Shown in pieces: positions 25,688 to 35,234 of a stretch of DNA of 49,204 bases. Position 1 is the first letter of the stretch; the number at the start of each line of letters is the position of its first letter. Location of the stretch: assembly GCA_009392515.1 (NCBI GenBank), contig VFGE01000028.1, positions 1 through 49,204 of the forward strand. The letters are read 5' to 3'. This DNA is from SAR202 cluster bacterium. GTDB taxonomy: Bacteria; Chloroflexota; Dehalococcoidia; Lucifugimonadales; UBA6952. The notes under the pieces were generated by a model, which made no database searches, was not told the DNA's origin, and saw only the letters and a program-made list of their open reading frames with translations. The position numbers and the translations under genes are program-made.

Positions 25688-26365
25688 TTAGAATTTTAGT
25701 TTTGTTAATTTTAAATCTTTGTGTGGAGGTAGAGTTAAAATAGATTCAACCAACTTCCAATCATCACCAGTAAGTCTTTTAAGTAATTGAAATACACCAG
25801 GTTCAGGAGATTTTATTATTCTATCTTTTACTAATTGTTTAATTCTGTTATCGAAAAATCGTTCAAATTGAGAGTGTCGTACTTCTGGGTTTCTTCCAAA
25901 AGACTTGAATATATTAAACCAACCTTTGGATAGATAAGTTATACTGCCTTTTTTAAGTTGTTCCCTAGTCTTTTCAACCGTACCACCACTAATGTATTTA
26001 AGTTGGATTAGTAAACATGAATCAAGTATGGCAGTGGATGGCCTATTAGAATCCTTCGATTTTATTTTAGGATTGATAATATGTTTATTTACTAGTCGTA
26101 AAATTGTATCTTCTGTACTTTTAGTTATAAGATCCTTATTTGATTTCCATATATTTTCGTCATATTTATCGATAATGTATTGTTCCCAATCAAATTTATT
26201 TAAAACAGTTTCTTTTTCTTGTTTAAGAATGTATTTATCCATGAATTCAGTTAATTCATCTACCACATCAATAATGCACTTATCTTGTATTTCTGCTATT
26301 ATTTTTAGTCGTTCATGTGTGCTAGACCTTAGTCTTAATACAGCATATTTCTTATCTGTTTCCAT
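25688..26365 (-). CDS. Ribbon-helix-helix protein with unknown C-terminal domain
   Basis: 225 residues. The first 45 (YAVLRLRSSTHERLKIIAEIQDKCIIDVVDELTEFM) fit an Arc/CopG/MetJ-type ribbon-helix-helix: a short basic strand followed by two helices. The rest (about 60-225) is helical and basic, with GWFNIFKSFGRNPEVRHSQFERFF and TGDDWKLVESIL, unrecognised. Ribbon-helix-helix proteins dimerise and bind palindromes, often in their own promoter; a 16-base dyad lies 13 bases upstream of this start. Function as a local transcription regulator is likely but not shown. Confidence 0.65.
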   Translation of the reverse strand: METDKKYAVLRLRSSTHERLKIIAEIQDKCIIDVVDELTEFMDKYILKQEKETVLNKFDWEQYIIDKYDENIWKSNKDLITKSTEDTILRLVNKHIINPKIKSKDSNRPSTAILDSCLLIQLKYISGGTVEKTREQLKKGSITYLSKGWFNIFKSFGRNPEVRHSQFERFFDNRIKQLVKDRIIKSPEPGVFQLLKRLTGDDWKLVESILTLPPHKDLKLTKLKF

Positions 26366-26377
26366 GTCATTATTTTA

Positions 26378-26393
26378 ATAATGTATACAATAT
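26378..26393 (-). promoter_or_regulatory. Dyad upstream of the ribbon-helix-helix gene
   Basis: ATAATGTATACAATAT is a 16-base palindrome with one mismatched pair around TGTATACA, 13 bases before the start codon at 26365. Its place suits an autoregulatory operator. In such AT-rich DNA chance palindromes are common, so the call is tentative. Confidence 0.35.
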
Positions 26394-26549
26394 ATTTAAA
26401 CATTAAATCAATATATTAATTTCCAATTTCTGTATAAAAACCTTTCTGTAAAATAAATAGTAGCAATAGTAAGTACTAAACCCTATAATAACGTTACTTT
26501 ATTTATTATTGAAAAATAATGACGGAATCATTCATTAAGGAGGATTACT

Positions 26550-27065
26550 TTGATTAGAGAATTCCAAGGAAAAAAACCTAAGATTCATCCTACAGCATTT
26601 GTTAGTGAGTTTGCATATGTTATTGGTGACGTTGAAATTGATGAATATACCATGATTTTACCTGGAGTTATAATTCGTGGGGATAGTGGGAAAATTAAAA
26701 TTGGTAAGAGAACAAATATTCAAGATAACAGTGTAGTTCATTCTGATGCAGACTCTTGGATAGGTGATGATTCTACAATTGGGCATGGAGTTGTATGGCA
26801 TGGAAGAATTCTATCTAATAATTGTTTAGTTGGGAATGGCGCCGTAGTAAATGATGGAGTTGAAGTAGGAGAATTATCAATAATAGCAGCGGGTTCAGTT
26901 GTTCTTGAAGAGGCAAGAATCCCTGAAAAGACTATTGTAACAGGTATACCTGGCAAACCTCGTGGGGAAACATCTGAAAAACATCATGAATTAATAAAAA
27001 GAACTGCATCACATTACACTCAAAGAGGCAAAAACTATAAAGCAGAAGGTGGATTAGAAGGATAA
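26550..27065 (+). CDS. Gamma-class carbonic anhydrase-like hexapeptide protein
   Basis: 171 residues with a left-handed beta-helix built from hexapeptide repeats (IGDVEIDEYTMILPGVIIRGD, IGKRTNIQDNSVVH, IGDDSTIGHGVVWHG). The three zinc/iron-ligand His of gamma carbonic anhydrases are all present: His64, His79 and His84. Start is TTG at 26550, backed by a strong AAGGAGGA 9 bases upstream. It would act as a cytosolic trimer in CO2/bicarbonate conversion, although some members (YrdA/CaiE/PaaY) act on other substrates. It converges with argS. Confidence 0.9.
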   Translation: MIREFQGKKPKIHPTAFVSEFAYVIGDVEIDEYTMILPGVIIRGDSGKIKIGKRTNIQDNSVVHSDADSWIGDDSTIGHGVVWHGRILSNNCLVGNGAVVNDGVEVGELSIIAAGSVVLEEARIPEKTIVTGIPGKPRGETSEKHHELIKRTASHYTQRGKNYKAEGGLEG

Positions 27066-27076
27066 CTATATAGTTA

Positions 27077-28735
27077 TTACATTGATTCAGGTTTAGACAT
27101 TCCCATTAAATCTAAACACTTACCTATAACTATAATAAATCCCTCTACGAGCTTTACCCGAGCACTGGTGATTTCTTTGCTTTGACTTTCATCAATAACT
27201 CTGCAATTTTGATAGAAGAGATGGAATAATGTAGCTAGCTCTAATGAGTATTTTGCAAGATGATGTGTTTCATAACGATCAGCAGCAATTTGGATAATTT
27301 CTGTTAGTTCAGAGAACTTTTTAAGCAAATTTATTTCATGCTCGTTTTCTAGTAGCGTAAAATTACCATCATTCAACGTAATGTTTCCTTCTTTTACAGA
27401 TTTTAGGATCGAGAATGCACGAGCATGGGCATATTGAATGTAAAATACAGGATTCTCTGAAGATTTTTTTTGTGCAAGATCAATATCAAAATCCATATGA
27501 CTATCTGGTGATCTTGAAATAAAAAAGTATCTGCACGCATCAGGCCCAACTTCTTGAACTAACTCATTTGTTGTAATTATAGTTCCTGCTCTTTTTGAAG
27601 CACGAACTTTATCTTCACCTTGTTTAAGACTTACTAATTGATAAAGCAGGATACTCAGTTTGGTACGATCTATTCCTATAGCTTCCAATGCAGATTTTAA
27701 TCGCGATATATGACCGTGGTGGTCTGCTCCCCAAATATCGATTACTTTGTCATAGTTTCTTACAAGGAATTTGTTCCTATGATATGCAATGTCAGTAGCA
27801 TAATATGTTGGTTCAAGATTGGTACGAATTAATACATGATCTTTTTCTTCTCCAAAGTCTGATGCTTTAAACCAGACTGCATTATTTTTTGTAAATGATA
27901 GTTGATTTGTTTCAAATTGATTCATAGTGTCATTAAATTCTCCGCTGGTAAATAAAGATTTTTCGGAAAACCAGTTATCAAATTCGACATTAAGATTTAA
28001 AAGATCTGATCGTATATTTGAAAGCATTTTGTTTAAAGCTATAGGTTTAATTTCGGCTTCATTTAATGTTTGAGTATTGTTTTCATCATGTATTTCTTGT
28101 GCAATTCCTTCAATATAATCTCCCATATATCCATTTTCTGGCATTGGGTATTCTTTTCCATTAAGAATGGAATATTTTGAATATACTGACTTAACAAATA
28201 AATCGATTTGATTTCCAGCATCATTAATATAATATTCTTTTGAAACCATATCTCCAGATGCTTGAATTATGCTTGCGAGGCTACTGCCTAGCACAGCTCC
28301 TCTGGCATGCCCAACATGTAAAGGGCCTGTTGGGTTAACGCTTACGAATTCTAATTGGATTTTTATTGGATTTGTTTTTATGATATTTCCATATTTATTA
28401 CCTGATTTCAAGATTTCGTTTAGGTGGTTTTGTACCCATTCTTGGCTTAAGTAGAAGTTTATAAACCCAGGAGGAGCAACTATGATTTTTTCAAAAACTG
28501 TATTGGTTTTTTCATTATCTAAATTTGTTGTTAATGCATTTGCGATTTCTAAAGGATTGGTTTTTAATATCTTAGTAAGTTTTAGAGGTAAACTTACTGC
28601 AAAATCTCCATTATCTGTGTTCTGTGGTCGTTCAACCTCAATTTGACCGACATCAAATATTGGTAATGTTCCATTTTTATGACAAGTGTTAATACTTTCT
28701 GAAATTAACTCTTTTATATAGTCTCTAATTAACAT
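27077..28735 (-). CDS. argS: Arginyl-tRNA synthetase
   Basis: 552 residues, class I synthetase, normal length. It charges tRNA(Arg) with arginine. Signature sequences: VSVNPTGPLHVGHARGAVLG (HIGH motif), DHHGHISRLKSALEAIG, and VRASKRAGTIIT in place of KMSKS, as in many ArgRS. The N-terminal Add-1 domain and the C-terminal DALR helix bundle (ILKSVKEGN to the end) are intact. It is divergent from aroC, with 104 bases between starts. A TATAAT at 28769-28764 on the minus strand may be its -10. Confidence 0.96.
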   Translation of the reverse strand: MLIRDYIKELISESINTCHKNGTLPIFDVGQIEVERPQNTDNGDFAVSLPLKLTKILKTNPLEIANALTTNLDNEKTNTVFEKIIVAPPGFINFYLSQEWVQNHLNEILKSGNKYGNIIKTNPIKIQLEFVSVNPTGPLHVGHARGAVLGSSLASIIQASGDMVSKEYYINDAGNQIDLFVKSVYSKYSILNGKEYPMPENGYMGDYIEGIAQEIHDENNTQTLNEAEIKPIALNKMLSNIRSDLLNLNVEFDNWFSEKSLFTSGEFNDTMNQFETNQLSFTKNNAVWFKASDFGEEKDHVLIRTNLEPTYYATDIAYHRNKFLVRNYDKVIDIWGADHHGHISRLKSALEAIGIDRTKLSILLYQLVSLKQGEDKVRASKRAGTIITTNELVQEVGPDACRYFFISRSPDSHMDFDIDLAQKKSSENPVFYIQYAHARAFSILKSVKEGNITLNDGNFTLLENEHEINLLKKFSELTEIIQIAADRYETHHLAKYSLELATLFHLFYQNCRVIDESQSKEITSARVKLVEGFIIVIGKCLDLMGMSKPESM

Positions 28736-28790
28736 AATATTGTTATCAATTATTAAAATATTAATTATATACGAAAAATTATTTTTTGTT

Positions 28791-28799
28791 TGGTATAAT
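28791..28799 (+). promoter_or_regulatory. Extended -10 promoter of aroC
   Basis: TGGTATAAT, an extended -10 (TGN followed by the perfect TATAAT at 28794-28799), lies 40 bases before the aroC ATG. No clear -35 is seen, which is common for extended -10 promoters. Confidence 0.5.
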
Positions 28800-28839
28800 G
28801 AAAAGCCTGTAAAGAAGTTTATATTAGGAGAATAAAAAT

Positions 28840-30081
28840 ATGTTTCGATTTTTAACTGCTGGAGAATCTCATGGTAAAGGTTTAACAGTGATAGTAGAAG
28901 GATTGCCGGCAGGCATTCCTGTTAGTGAAAAATATATTGCTGCTGACATGGCAAGACGACAAGTTGGATATGGCCGTGGAGGTAGAATGAAGATCGAAAC
29001 AGATTTTGCTGAAATTTTATCAGGAGTTCGGCATGGTCTTACAATGGGTAGTCCTGTAGCAATGTGGATCGAGAACCGAGATTGGTCTACAGGAACAGGA
29101 CCAGATGGGGTTAATTGGACTGATGAAATGAGCATAAATCCTACTGATGTTGAATATCAAAAGCTCACCAAACTTAGACCAGGTCATGCCGATACTGCAG
29201 GAACACTTAAATATCATCAAGATGATGCTCGAAACATATTAGAAAGATCAAGTGCCAGAGAAAGTGCTGCTAGAGTTGCTGCTGGTTCAATAGCAAAAAG
29301 ATTTTTAGAAGAATTCGATATTGAAGTTCATTCTCATGTAACTTGTATTGGTGGTGTTCATTCAAATTATATGGGTGAATTAGATTGGGATTTACTAGAA
29401 CAAGCACCATTTCATCAAGAAAATCCAGAGGGCTCCAAGCTTGCAGCAGTGAGATGTTTTGATCCTGAAAAAGCCTCTGAAATGATTGAAACTATCGATC
29501 GTGCAAGGGCTAATGGAGATAGTGCAGGAGGAATAATTCAAATTGTTGCAACGGGTTTACCAATAGGTTTAGGGACTCATATACAATGGGATAGAAAAAT
29601 CACCACTAAACTTGCTGGGGCTGTTATGAGCATTAATGCTGTAAAAGGAGTTGAGTTTGGTGCTGGATTTAGCCAGGCAGATCTTTTTGGTTCACAAGTC
29701 CATGATGTGATTTTACCAAAAAGTAAATGGAATAAAGATAATAATAAACCAGGGTATGGTGCATGGTCTAGAAAAACTAATAATGCTGGTGGTGTGGAAG
29801 GCGGTATGAGTAATGGCGAACCATTAGTTATTAATGCTATAGTAAAGCCGATAGCAACAATAATTAATGGACTAGAAACAGTGGATTTACATACTGGAGA
29901 CTTTGTCGACAAAGCTCATTTTGAACGTAGCGATATAACTTTTGTTCCTACTTGTGCAGTTATTGGTGAAGCTATGGTTGCATGTGTAATTGCAGAAAGT
30001 ATGCTTGAAAAATTTGGTGGAGATCATTTAGATGAAACCAGAAGGAACTATCATTCTTATCTTGATACAATTACACCCTAA
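28840..30081 (+). CDS. aroC: Chorismate synthase
   Basis: 413 residues, somewhat longer than the usual 350-390. It removes phosphate from EPSP to give chorismate using reduced FMN. Seen: FRFLTAGESHGKGLTVIVEGLPAG at the N-terminus, RRQVGYGRGGRMKIE, RPGHADTAGTLKY, SARESAARVAAGSIAK, NNAGGVEGGMSNGEPL and the late RSDITFVPTCAVIGEAMVA. The ATG follows TTAGGAGAA. It is separate from tyrA-aroA, so aromatic genes occur in two places within 10 kb. Its last four bases overlap the convergent CoA-transferase gene. Confidence 0.97.
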   Translation: MFRFLTAGESHGKGLTVIVEGLPAGIPVSEKYIAADMARRQVGYGRGGRMKIETDFAEILSGVRHGLTMGSPVAMWIENRDWSTGTGPDGVNWTDEMSINPTDVEYQKLTKLRPGHADTAGTLKYHQDDARNILERSSARESAARVAAGSIAKRFLEEFDIEVHSHVTCIGGVHSNYMGELDWDLLEQAPFHQENPEGSKLAAVRCFDPEKASEMIETIDRARANGDSAGGIIQIVATGLPIGLGTHIQWDRKITTKLAGAVMSINAVKGVEFGAGFSQADLFGSQVHDVILPKSKWNKDNNKPGYGAWSRKTNNAGGVEGGMSNGEPLVINAIVKPIATIINGLETVDLHTGDFVDKAHFERSDITFVPTCAVIGEAMVACVIAESMLEKFGGDHLDETRRNYHSYLDTITP

Positions 30082-31247
30082 TAAATGATTTGTTCTTCAA
30101 CCATTTTATCAATAGTGCTTTGTTCAATACCCAAAAGTTTGTTTAGGATATAGTTATTATTGGCTCCAAGTTCAGGCGCAGGAGTTATCTTTGTTTCAGG
30201 AGCATTATTCAGTGTCCAAGGAACATTGGGGAGTTTAATGCCCTTAAAGTCTTTATGAATGTAGTCACTGACAAAATTTCTATCCAAATGATGTTTATTT
30301 TGTATAACTTCTAAACTATCCATTGATGCACCACACATAATACCATTTGCCTGTAGTTTTTCCATTAGGTCAAACTTATCAAATTGTTTTGTCCAGTTTG
30401 AAATTAACTGTGTTAATTTCGCCCTATTTTCGATTCTTTTTTCATTGGAATTATATTTATTCAATTCAGAGATTTGTGATATTTCACAAAATTTAGTCCA
30501 GTCTTCATCATTTTCTATGACTAGAGCAATCCAGGAGTCGAATCCATTACATGGAAAAAGGTCATGAATACCGACATTTGACTCAAAATTTCCATCTCTT
30601 TCAATAATTTTGTTGTTCATAAAAAAATTCATCAAGGATTCTTGTAATAATGTGGTATTTGCTTCTGCCATCGAAAAATCAACATACTGTCCTAATCCTG
30701 TTCTATATCTTCCGGATAGACAACTAGCTACTAGGAATGTTTGCATCATTCCAGTTAATGGGTCTGCCCAAACGCCGCCAATCATAGGTGGTTTTTCAGG
30801 TATCCCTGTTTGATAACTCCACCCGGTGAAGCATTGGAGTAATGTACCATAAGCGACATGGTCTTTATCAGGCCCCGAGTGTCCAAGACCTGAAGAAGAA
30901 ACCATAATTAGGTTTGGGTTATCTTTCTTAATATCTTCATATCCAAGCCCTATACGTTCAATTACACCACTGGCATAATTTTCTACAAGAACATCACTGA
31001 TTGATATAAGCTTTTTAGCAATATCTACACCTTCTTCAGTACGTAGATTAAGACTTAAAGAAGTCTTGGATTGATTTAAAAAATGGAAGTTTCCACCACC
31101 ACCTACTCTTGTAGGGTCTGGTCTTCTGTGACTTTCTATTTTTATTATTTCTGCACCCATCATGCCTAGCATTCTCGTGCATGTTGGCCCAGCAATGATC
31201 CAACTAAAGTCTATTACTCGTATGCCTTCTAATGGTAATTTATTCAT
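30078..31247 (-). CDS. CaiB/BaiF-type class III CoA-transferase
   Basis: 389 residues from the ATG at 31247; a TTG at 31268 would add seven residues. Class III transferases move CoA between carboxylic acids through an aspartyl-CoA intermediate. Signatures: LPLEGIRVIDFSWIIAGPTCTRMLGMMGAEIIKIE at the start, NLRTEEG, VLVENYASGVIERIGLGYEDI, SSSGLGHSGPDK, and VWADPLTGMMQTF, where the nucleophilic Asp is expected. The C-terminal NNAPETKITPAPELGANN is family-typical. The acyl group is unknown. A second, distinct member lies at 36.6 kb. Confidence 0.88.
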   Translation of the reverse strand: MNKLPLEGIRVIDFSWIIAGPTCTRMLGMMGAEIIKIESHRRPDPTRVGGGGNFHFLNQSKTSLSLNLRTEEGVDIAKKLISISDVLVENYASGVIERIGLGYEDIKKDNPNLIMVSSSGLGHSGPDKDHVAYGTLLQCFTGWSYQTGIPEKPPMIGGVWADPLTGMMQTFLVASCLSGRYRTGLGQYVDFSMAEANTTLLQESLMNFFMNNKIIERDGNFESNVGIHDLFPCNGFDSWIALVIENDEDWTKFCEISQISELNKYNSNEKRIENRAKLTQLISNWTKQFDKFDLMEKLQANGIMCGASMDSLEVIQNKHHLDRNFVSDYIHKDFKGIKLPNVPWTLNNAPETKITPAPELGANNNYILNKLLGIEQSTIDKMVEEQIIY

Positions 31248-31375
31248 AAAAGTGATTCTAAAATGCAATTTACATAATGTTAAGTAGTTATTAATATTTT
31301 TTGTGTTGTGTTTTGCATAATTATTAACTATAAAGGTAAAAACACGATAGAACTATAAGAATAGGAGAAGACGTA

Positions 31376-33019
31376 GTGTTAGGCCGTTTAAGTAATTTTC
31401 CACAAGAACAGCGAAAAATTATCCGTGGTTGGTGCTTATATGACTGGGGTAACTCAGCTTTTTCTACAAGTATAATGGTGGCTATTTTACCTCCATACTT
31501 TGTTGCTATATTTAAAGAAGCCTACCCACAGGGTCTTGATTTTGGCCCGTTTACTTTTACAGCAAGTTCTATATGGGCATTAGCGATAGCTTTAGCAACT
31601 GCTGTTATTGCTTTCTCAAGCCCTATTCTTGGAGCAATTTCAGATACGAGGAAAATAAAGAAAAAAGTTCTGGTTATTTATACTTATATAGGGTGTTTTG
31701 CAACTCTTCTTTTATTCTTTTCTGCATATACTGGGTACGAATGGGCGTGGTTGTTAATGTGTGCAACTTTAGCAAATGCAGGCTTTCTTGGCGCATGGGT
31801 TTTTTATAATGCATTACTTCCTAAAATTGTTGCAGAGGAATCGATAGATTATGTAAGTAGTTTAGGTTTTGCGTATGGGTATATAGGAGGAGGATTACTT
31901 TTAGCAATTCATTTGGTGGCAATCATATATTTTGAATCATCAGATTTTGTTATAAGACTATCTATGGCATCAGTTGCTGTTTGGTGGTATGTGTCAGCAT
32001 TAATCACTTTTAAGAATGTTCCTGAACCAGAAGTTGATTCTATATATGAGAATGAAAAAATGACTGTACCCGAGGCATTTATGCAAGTTATAGGTACTTT
32101 GAAAAAAGTTTCAAAATTCCGAACTGTATTTTTGTATCTTATAGCATATCTTATTTTTAATGATGCTATACAAACGATTATTAGCGTTGCTGGGGCATTT
32201 GGACCTGATGTTTTGGGAGTAACCCTGCAAATTAATATGGTAACAATATTAATTATTCAATTTATAGCTGCACCTGGTGCGATGGCATTTGGCGTATTTG
32301 CAAAAAAAATCGGCTCTCAAAAAGCGCTATTAATAGCTTTGCTTGGATGGGCTTTTATTGTAGTAATTGCTCTTGGATTTGCACCATTAACCCCTGAAAA
32401 TAAATCTGACTATGATATACAAATAAAAAGTCTAAATGATTCAAAATATGAAATTATTACAATACCTAGCTCAATAGAAAAACCAATAAAAGCTTTTGAC
32501 GTTTTAGAAAATTATAGTGTTGGGGATCAGTTAGACCAAAATAATGTGAAAGAAATAAAGAAAATTGTTTTGGATGAAAATTTGTCTCCTTATTCTTTAT
32601 ATATTGATGGTGGAGCTGAAGCAATTTCTGGAATTGGTGGCTCACACAAATCAATTTTGAATGATTCTCTTTCAGTATGGCCCAAATTGATGAGAAGTAT
32701 TTTATGGGAACCTTTAGGTATCAGTGTTTCATTGCAGTGGATATTTTTAGGGGTATTTGTTGGATTTGTTATGGGAGGAAGTCAGGCATTAGCTAGAAGT
32801 CTTTTTGCGGTAATAATACCTAAAGAACAATCAGGGGAGTTTTTTGGATTTTTTGGATTCGTAGGTCGATTTTCTGCAACAATAGGTCCAATTTTATATG
32901 GTATTGTTGCAGGTTTAATAGATCCAAGGTTTGGGGTGTTCTCTCTATTAATTATATTACTAGTCGGGACATTTATGCTTTGGAGAATCAAGTTAGATAA
33001 TGTTTTGAGTAGAAATTAA
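31376..33019 (+). CDS. UMF1/Atg22-type MFS transporter with large loop
   Basis: 547 residues. The opening IIRGWCLYDWGNSAFSTSIMVAILPPYF is the hallmark of the UMF1 (vacuole effluxer Atg22-like) family. About 12 helices are predicted, with motif-like PILGAISDTRKIKKK after helix 2 and GGSQALARSLFAVIIPKEQSGEFFGFF in the second half. Between about residues 338 and 445 lies a hydrophilic insert (from LTPENKSDYD to the SVWPKLMRSI region) that makes the protein about 100 residues longer than usual. Start is GTG at 31376 after AGGAGA. Eukaryotic relatives release amino acids; the substrate here is unknown. Confidence 0.85.
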   Translation: MLGRLSNFPQEQRKIIRGWCLYDWGNSAFSTSIMVAILPPYFVAIFKEAYPQGLDFGPFTFTASSIWALAIALATAVIAFSSPILGAISDTRKIKKKVLVIYTYIGCFATLLLFFSAYTGYEWAWLLMCATLANAGFLGAWVFYNALLPKIVAEESIDYVSSLGFAYGYIGGGLLLAIHLVAIIYFESSDFVIRLSMASVAVWWYVSALITFKNVPEPEVDSIYENEKMTVPEAFMQVIGTLKKVSKFRTVFLYLIAYLIFNDAIQTIISVAGAFGPDVLGVTLQINMVTILIIQFIAAPGAMAFGVFAKKIGSQKALLIALLGWAFIVVIALGFAPLTPENKSDYDIQIKSLNDSKYEIITIPSSIEKPIKAFDVLENYSVGDQLDQNNVKEIKKIVLDENLSPYSLYIDGGAEAISGIGGSHKSILNDSLSVWPKLMRSILWEPLGISVSLQWIFLGVFVGFVMGGSQALARSLFAVIIPKEQSGEFFGFFGFVGRFSATIGPILYGIVAGLIDPRFGVFSLLIILLVGTFMLWRIKLDNVLSRN

Positions 33020-33480
33020 TTTTCTTTTACCCAGTCAATGATTTCTTTTGCATGCCCTTCCGGACTTACCTTTGGCCAAATATTAGATATATAGCCATTT
33101 TCGTCAATTGCAAAAGTTGTTCTTAAAATTCCAACTATAATCTTACCTTGGCGTTCTCTTTCACCCCATGCTCCGTATGTTTTTGCAAGTTCTGCGCCAG
33201 GGTCAGCTAATAAAGGAAAGTTTAAACCGAATTTATTGGTAAATTGTTGGTGAGATTCTTCATCATCTGGACTAACACCAAGTACTGTAACATTTAATTT
33301 TTGTAATTCCTCATTAGAGTCTCTAAATTCGCATGCTTCTATGGTGCAACCAGGAGTATCGTCTTTTGGGTAGAAATATAGGATAGTTTTATTTCCCTTC
33401 AAGGAGTCAAGGGAAATGTTCGACCCGTCTGTTGATTTTAAATTAAAATCAGGTGCTTTATCTCCTAAATTCAATACCAT
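33016..33480 (-). CDS. bcp: Thioredoxin-dependent peroxiredoxin, Bcp/PrxQ type
   Basis: 154 residues. It reduces peroxides using thioredoxin. The peroxidatic and resolving Cys are five apart in TPGCTIEACEFRD, the PrxQ arrangement. Other family positions: LGDKAPDFNLKSTDGS, KTILYFYPKDDTPGCT and GVSPDDEESHQQFTNKFGLNFPLLADP. Four bases overlap the end of the convergent MFS gene. A second peroxiredoxin lies 23 bases upstream in the same direction, so both are probably expressed together as peroxide defence. Confidence 0.93.
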   Translation of the reverse strand: MVLNLGDKAPDFNLKSTDGSNISLDSLKGNKTILYFYPKDDTPGCTIEACEFRDSNEELQKLNVTVLGVSPDDEESHQQFTNKFGLNFPLLADPGAELAKTYGAWGERERQGKIIVGILRTTFAIDENGYISNIWPKVSPEGHAKEIIDWVKEN

Positions 33481-33503
33481 ACCATACCCCCGTAGAAACT
33501 AAT

Positions 33504-33971
33504 TTATATTTGGCTAACTGCGTTTTTTATTTCATCAAAGTCGGGTTGTTCTGGTGGGGCAACTGCAACTTTATATCGTATTGTACCTTCAGAATCTATA
33601 ACAAATACAGCTCTCATTGAAGTCGTATATCCAGGCATTCCTGCAAAGTCGTTTACCGCAATCCCATAGTCTTCAATAGTCTTTCTAGAGTAGTCGCTAA
33701 GAAAAGGGAAATTTAAATTATTTTCGTTTACAAATGCGTTTTGCGCAAAAAAGGAATCTACACTTATTCCATAGACTTGTGCTCCAAGGTTATTATACTC
33801 AGAAAGTGCATCCCTAAATGTACAAGCTTCTTGTTGGCAACCACCTGTAAAAGCTCCTGGGAAAAATGCTAAAACTGTTGTTTTACCTTTTATATCTGCA
33901 AGAGTTACAGGTTGTCGTTCATTATTAATTAATGTTAATTCTGGGGCTGGTTGTCCTACTTCAGCTGACAT
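33504..33971 (-). CDS. Peroxiredoxin, AhpC/TSA family
   Basis: 155 residues with the thioredoxin-fold peroxiredoxin core: VGQPAPELTLINNERQPVTL, VLAFFPGAFTGGCQQEACTFRDAL with the peroxidatic Cys in the GGC position, and YGISVDSFFAQNAFVNENNLNFPFLSD. A second Cys lies five residues later. It resembles AhpE/PrxQ-like proteins more than typical 2-Cys Prx. AGGAGG precedes the ATG at 33971. It forms a tandem pair with the Bcp-type gene. Confidence 0.9.
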   Translation of the reverse strand: MSAEVGQPAPELTLINNERQPVTLADIKGKTTVLAFFPGAFTGGCQQEACTFRDALSEYNNLGAQVYGISVDSFFAQNAFVNENNLNFPFLSDYSRKTIEDYGIAVNDFAGMPGYTTSMRAVFVIDSEGTIRYKVAVAPPEQPDFDEIKNAVSQI

Positions 33972-34132
33972 ATATCCTCCTTGTTTGGATGAGTTAAGAA
34001 ATTGTTAATATTTAATAGTTTTAGCATTGTAACAAATTAATTTTTTTCTTTCTAGGCTTTTTATAGATGTAAGTTCGTTATACAATTAAGGTGATTTTAA
34101 ACCATAAGTATTCATAAATCGTGGAGTATGTC

Positions 34133-35218
34133 GTGAATGAATTAATGAGCAAAATGGGATCTATAGGACAGTCACTTTGGTTAGATAATTTAAGTAGAGA
34201 TATTATTGAATCTGGTGAATTAAAATCACTATTGGATTTAGGAATTACTGGCATTACTTCCAATCCGAGTATTTTTGAAAATTCACTCGCAAGTGATTCA
34301 TACGATAAGCAGATAAATGACATACTTGATAAAAGTGATACCTTTAAGGTGTATGAAGATTTAGTGTGTAAAGATATTAGTGATGCGGCTGATATTTTAC
34401 TTCCAATTTTTAATGAAACTCATGGTGAAGATGGATATGTTTCATTAGAAGTAAGCCCACTCATTGGATATGATACAAAAGCTACTATTCAGGAAGCAAA
34501 GTATTTATTTAATAGACTTAATAAACCTAATGTACTTATTAAGGTACCTGCGACTAGTGAAGGGATATTAGCAATTGAAGAACTTATTTTTGAAGGAGTA
34601 AACATTAATGTAACTTTGATTTTTTCTGTAGAACAATATAAAAATGTTCAAAACGCCTATATTAATGGACTTAAAAGGAGAATTGAAAAAGGTCAGGATG
34701 TAGATCACATCTACTCTGTTGCTTCATTTTTTATAAGTAGGATTGATACAGCAATAGATACAATACTTAATAATTCTAAATATGATACAAGTCATCTTCT
34801 AGGGGAAATTGCTATTGCTAATGCTAAGGTTGCATATGATGAATTTGATAAAACGTTTTCTTCAGAGGACTTTATGAGTGAAAATATGAAAGGTTCTAGG
34901 GTGCAAAGATTATTATGGGGTAGCACAAGTGCCAAAAACCCTAATTATAGTGATTTAGTATACGTTGATTCACTAATTGGTAATTTTACTATCAATACTA
35001 TGCCGCAAATTACCTTTGAAGCATTTATAGATCATGGTAAAGCTGACAACACAATCCAAACAGGGTTAGAGCAAGCGAAGAATAGCTTGAATCAGTTGTC
35101 AGACTTTAACATTAATCTTAACGAAATAACGGATAAGTTACTTGTTGACGGTGTTAGACAATTTGCTAACTCTTTCACAAACCTTTTAAGTGCTTTAGAA
35201 CTTAAATTAGGAGTGTAG
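34133..35218 (+). CDS. tal: Transaldolase
   Basis: 361 residues from the GTG at 34133, chosen because GGAG lies 6 bases before it; a GTG at 34121 would add four residues. It belongs to the longer transaldolase class of actinobacterial/cyanobacterial type (about 360-370 residues). It transfers dihydroxyacetone units between sugar phosphates in the non-oxidative pentose phosphate pathway. Visible: GITGITSNPSIFE, VSLEVSPLI, the Schiff-base Lys in NVLIKVPAT, INVTLIFSVEQY, SVASFFISRID and QRLLWGSTSAKNPNYSD. No other pentose-phosphate genes are adjacent. Confidence 0.94.
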   Translation: MNELMSKMGSIGQSLWLDNLSRDIIESGELKSLLDLGITGITSNPSIFENSLASDSYDKQINDILDKSDTFKVYEDLVCKDISDAADILLPIFNETHGEDGYVSLEVSPLIGYDTKATIQEAKYLFNRLNKPNVLIKVPATSEGILAIEELIFEGVNINVTLIFSVEQYKNVQNAYINGLKRRIEKGQDVDHIYSVASFFISRIDTAIDTILNNSKYDTSHLLGEIAIANAKVAYDEFDKTFSSEDFMSENMKGSRVQRLLWGSTSAKNPNYSDLVYVDSLIGNFTINTMPQITFEAFIDHGKADNTIQTGLEQAKNSLNQLSDFNINLNEITDKLLVDGVRQFANSFTNLLSALELKLGV

Positions 35219-35234
35219 AAGTAGTTAATTGAGT

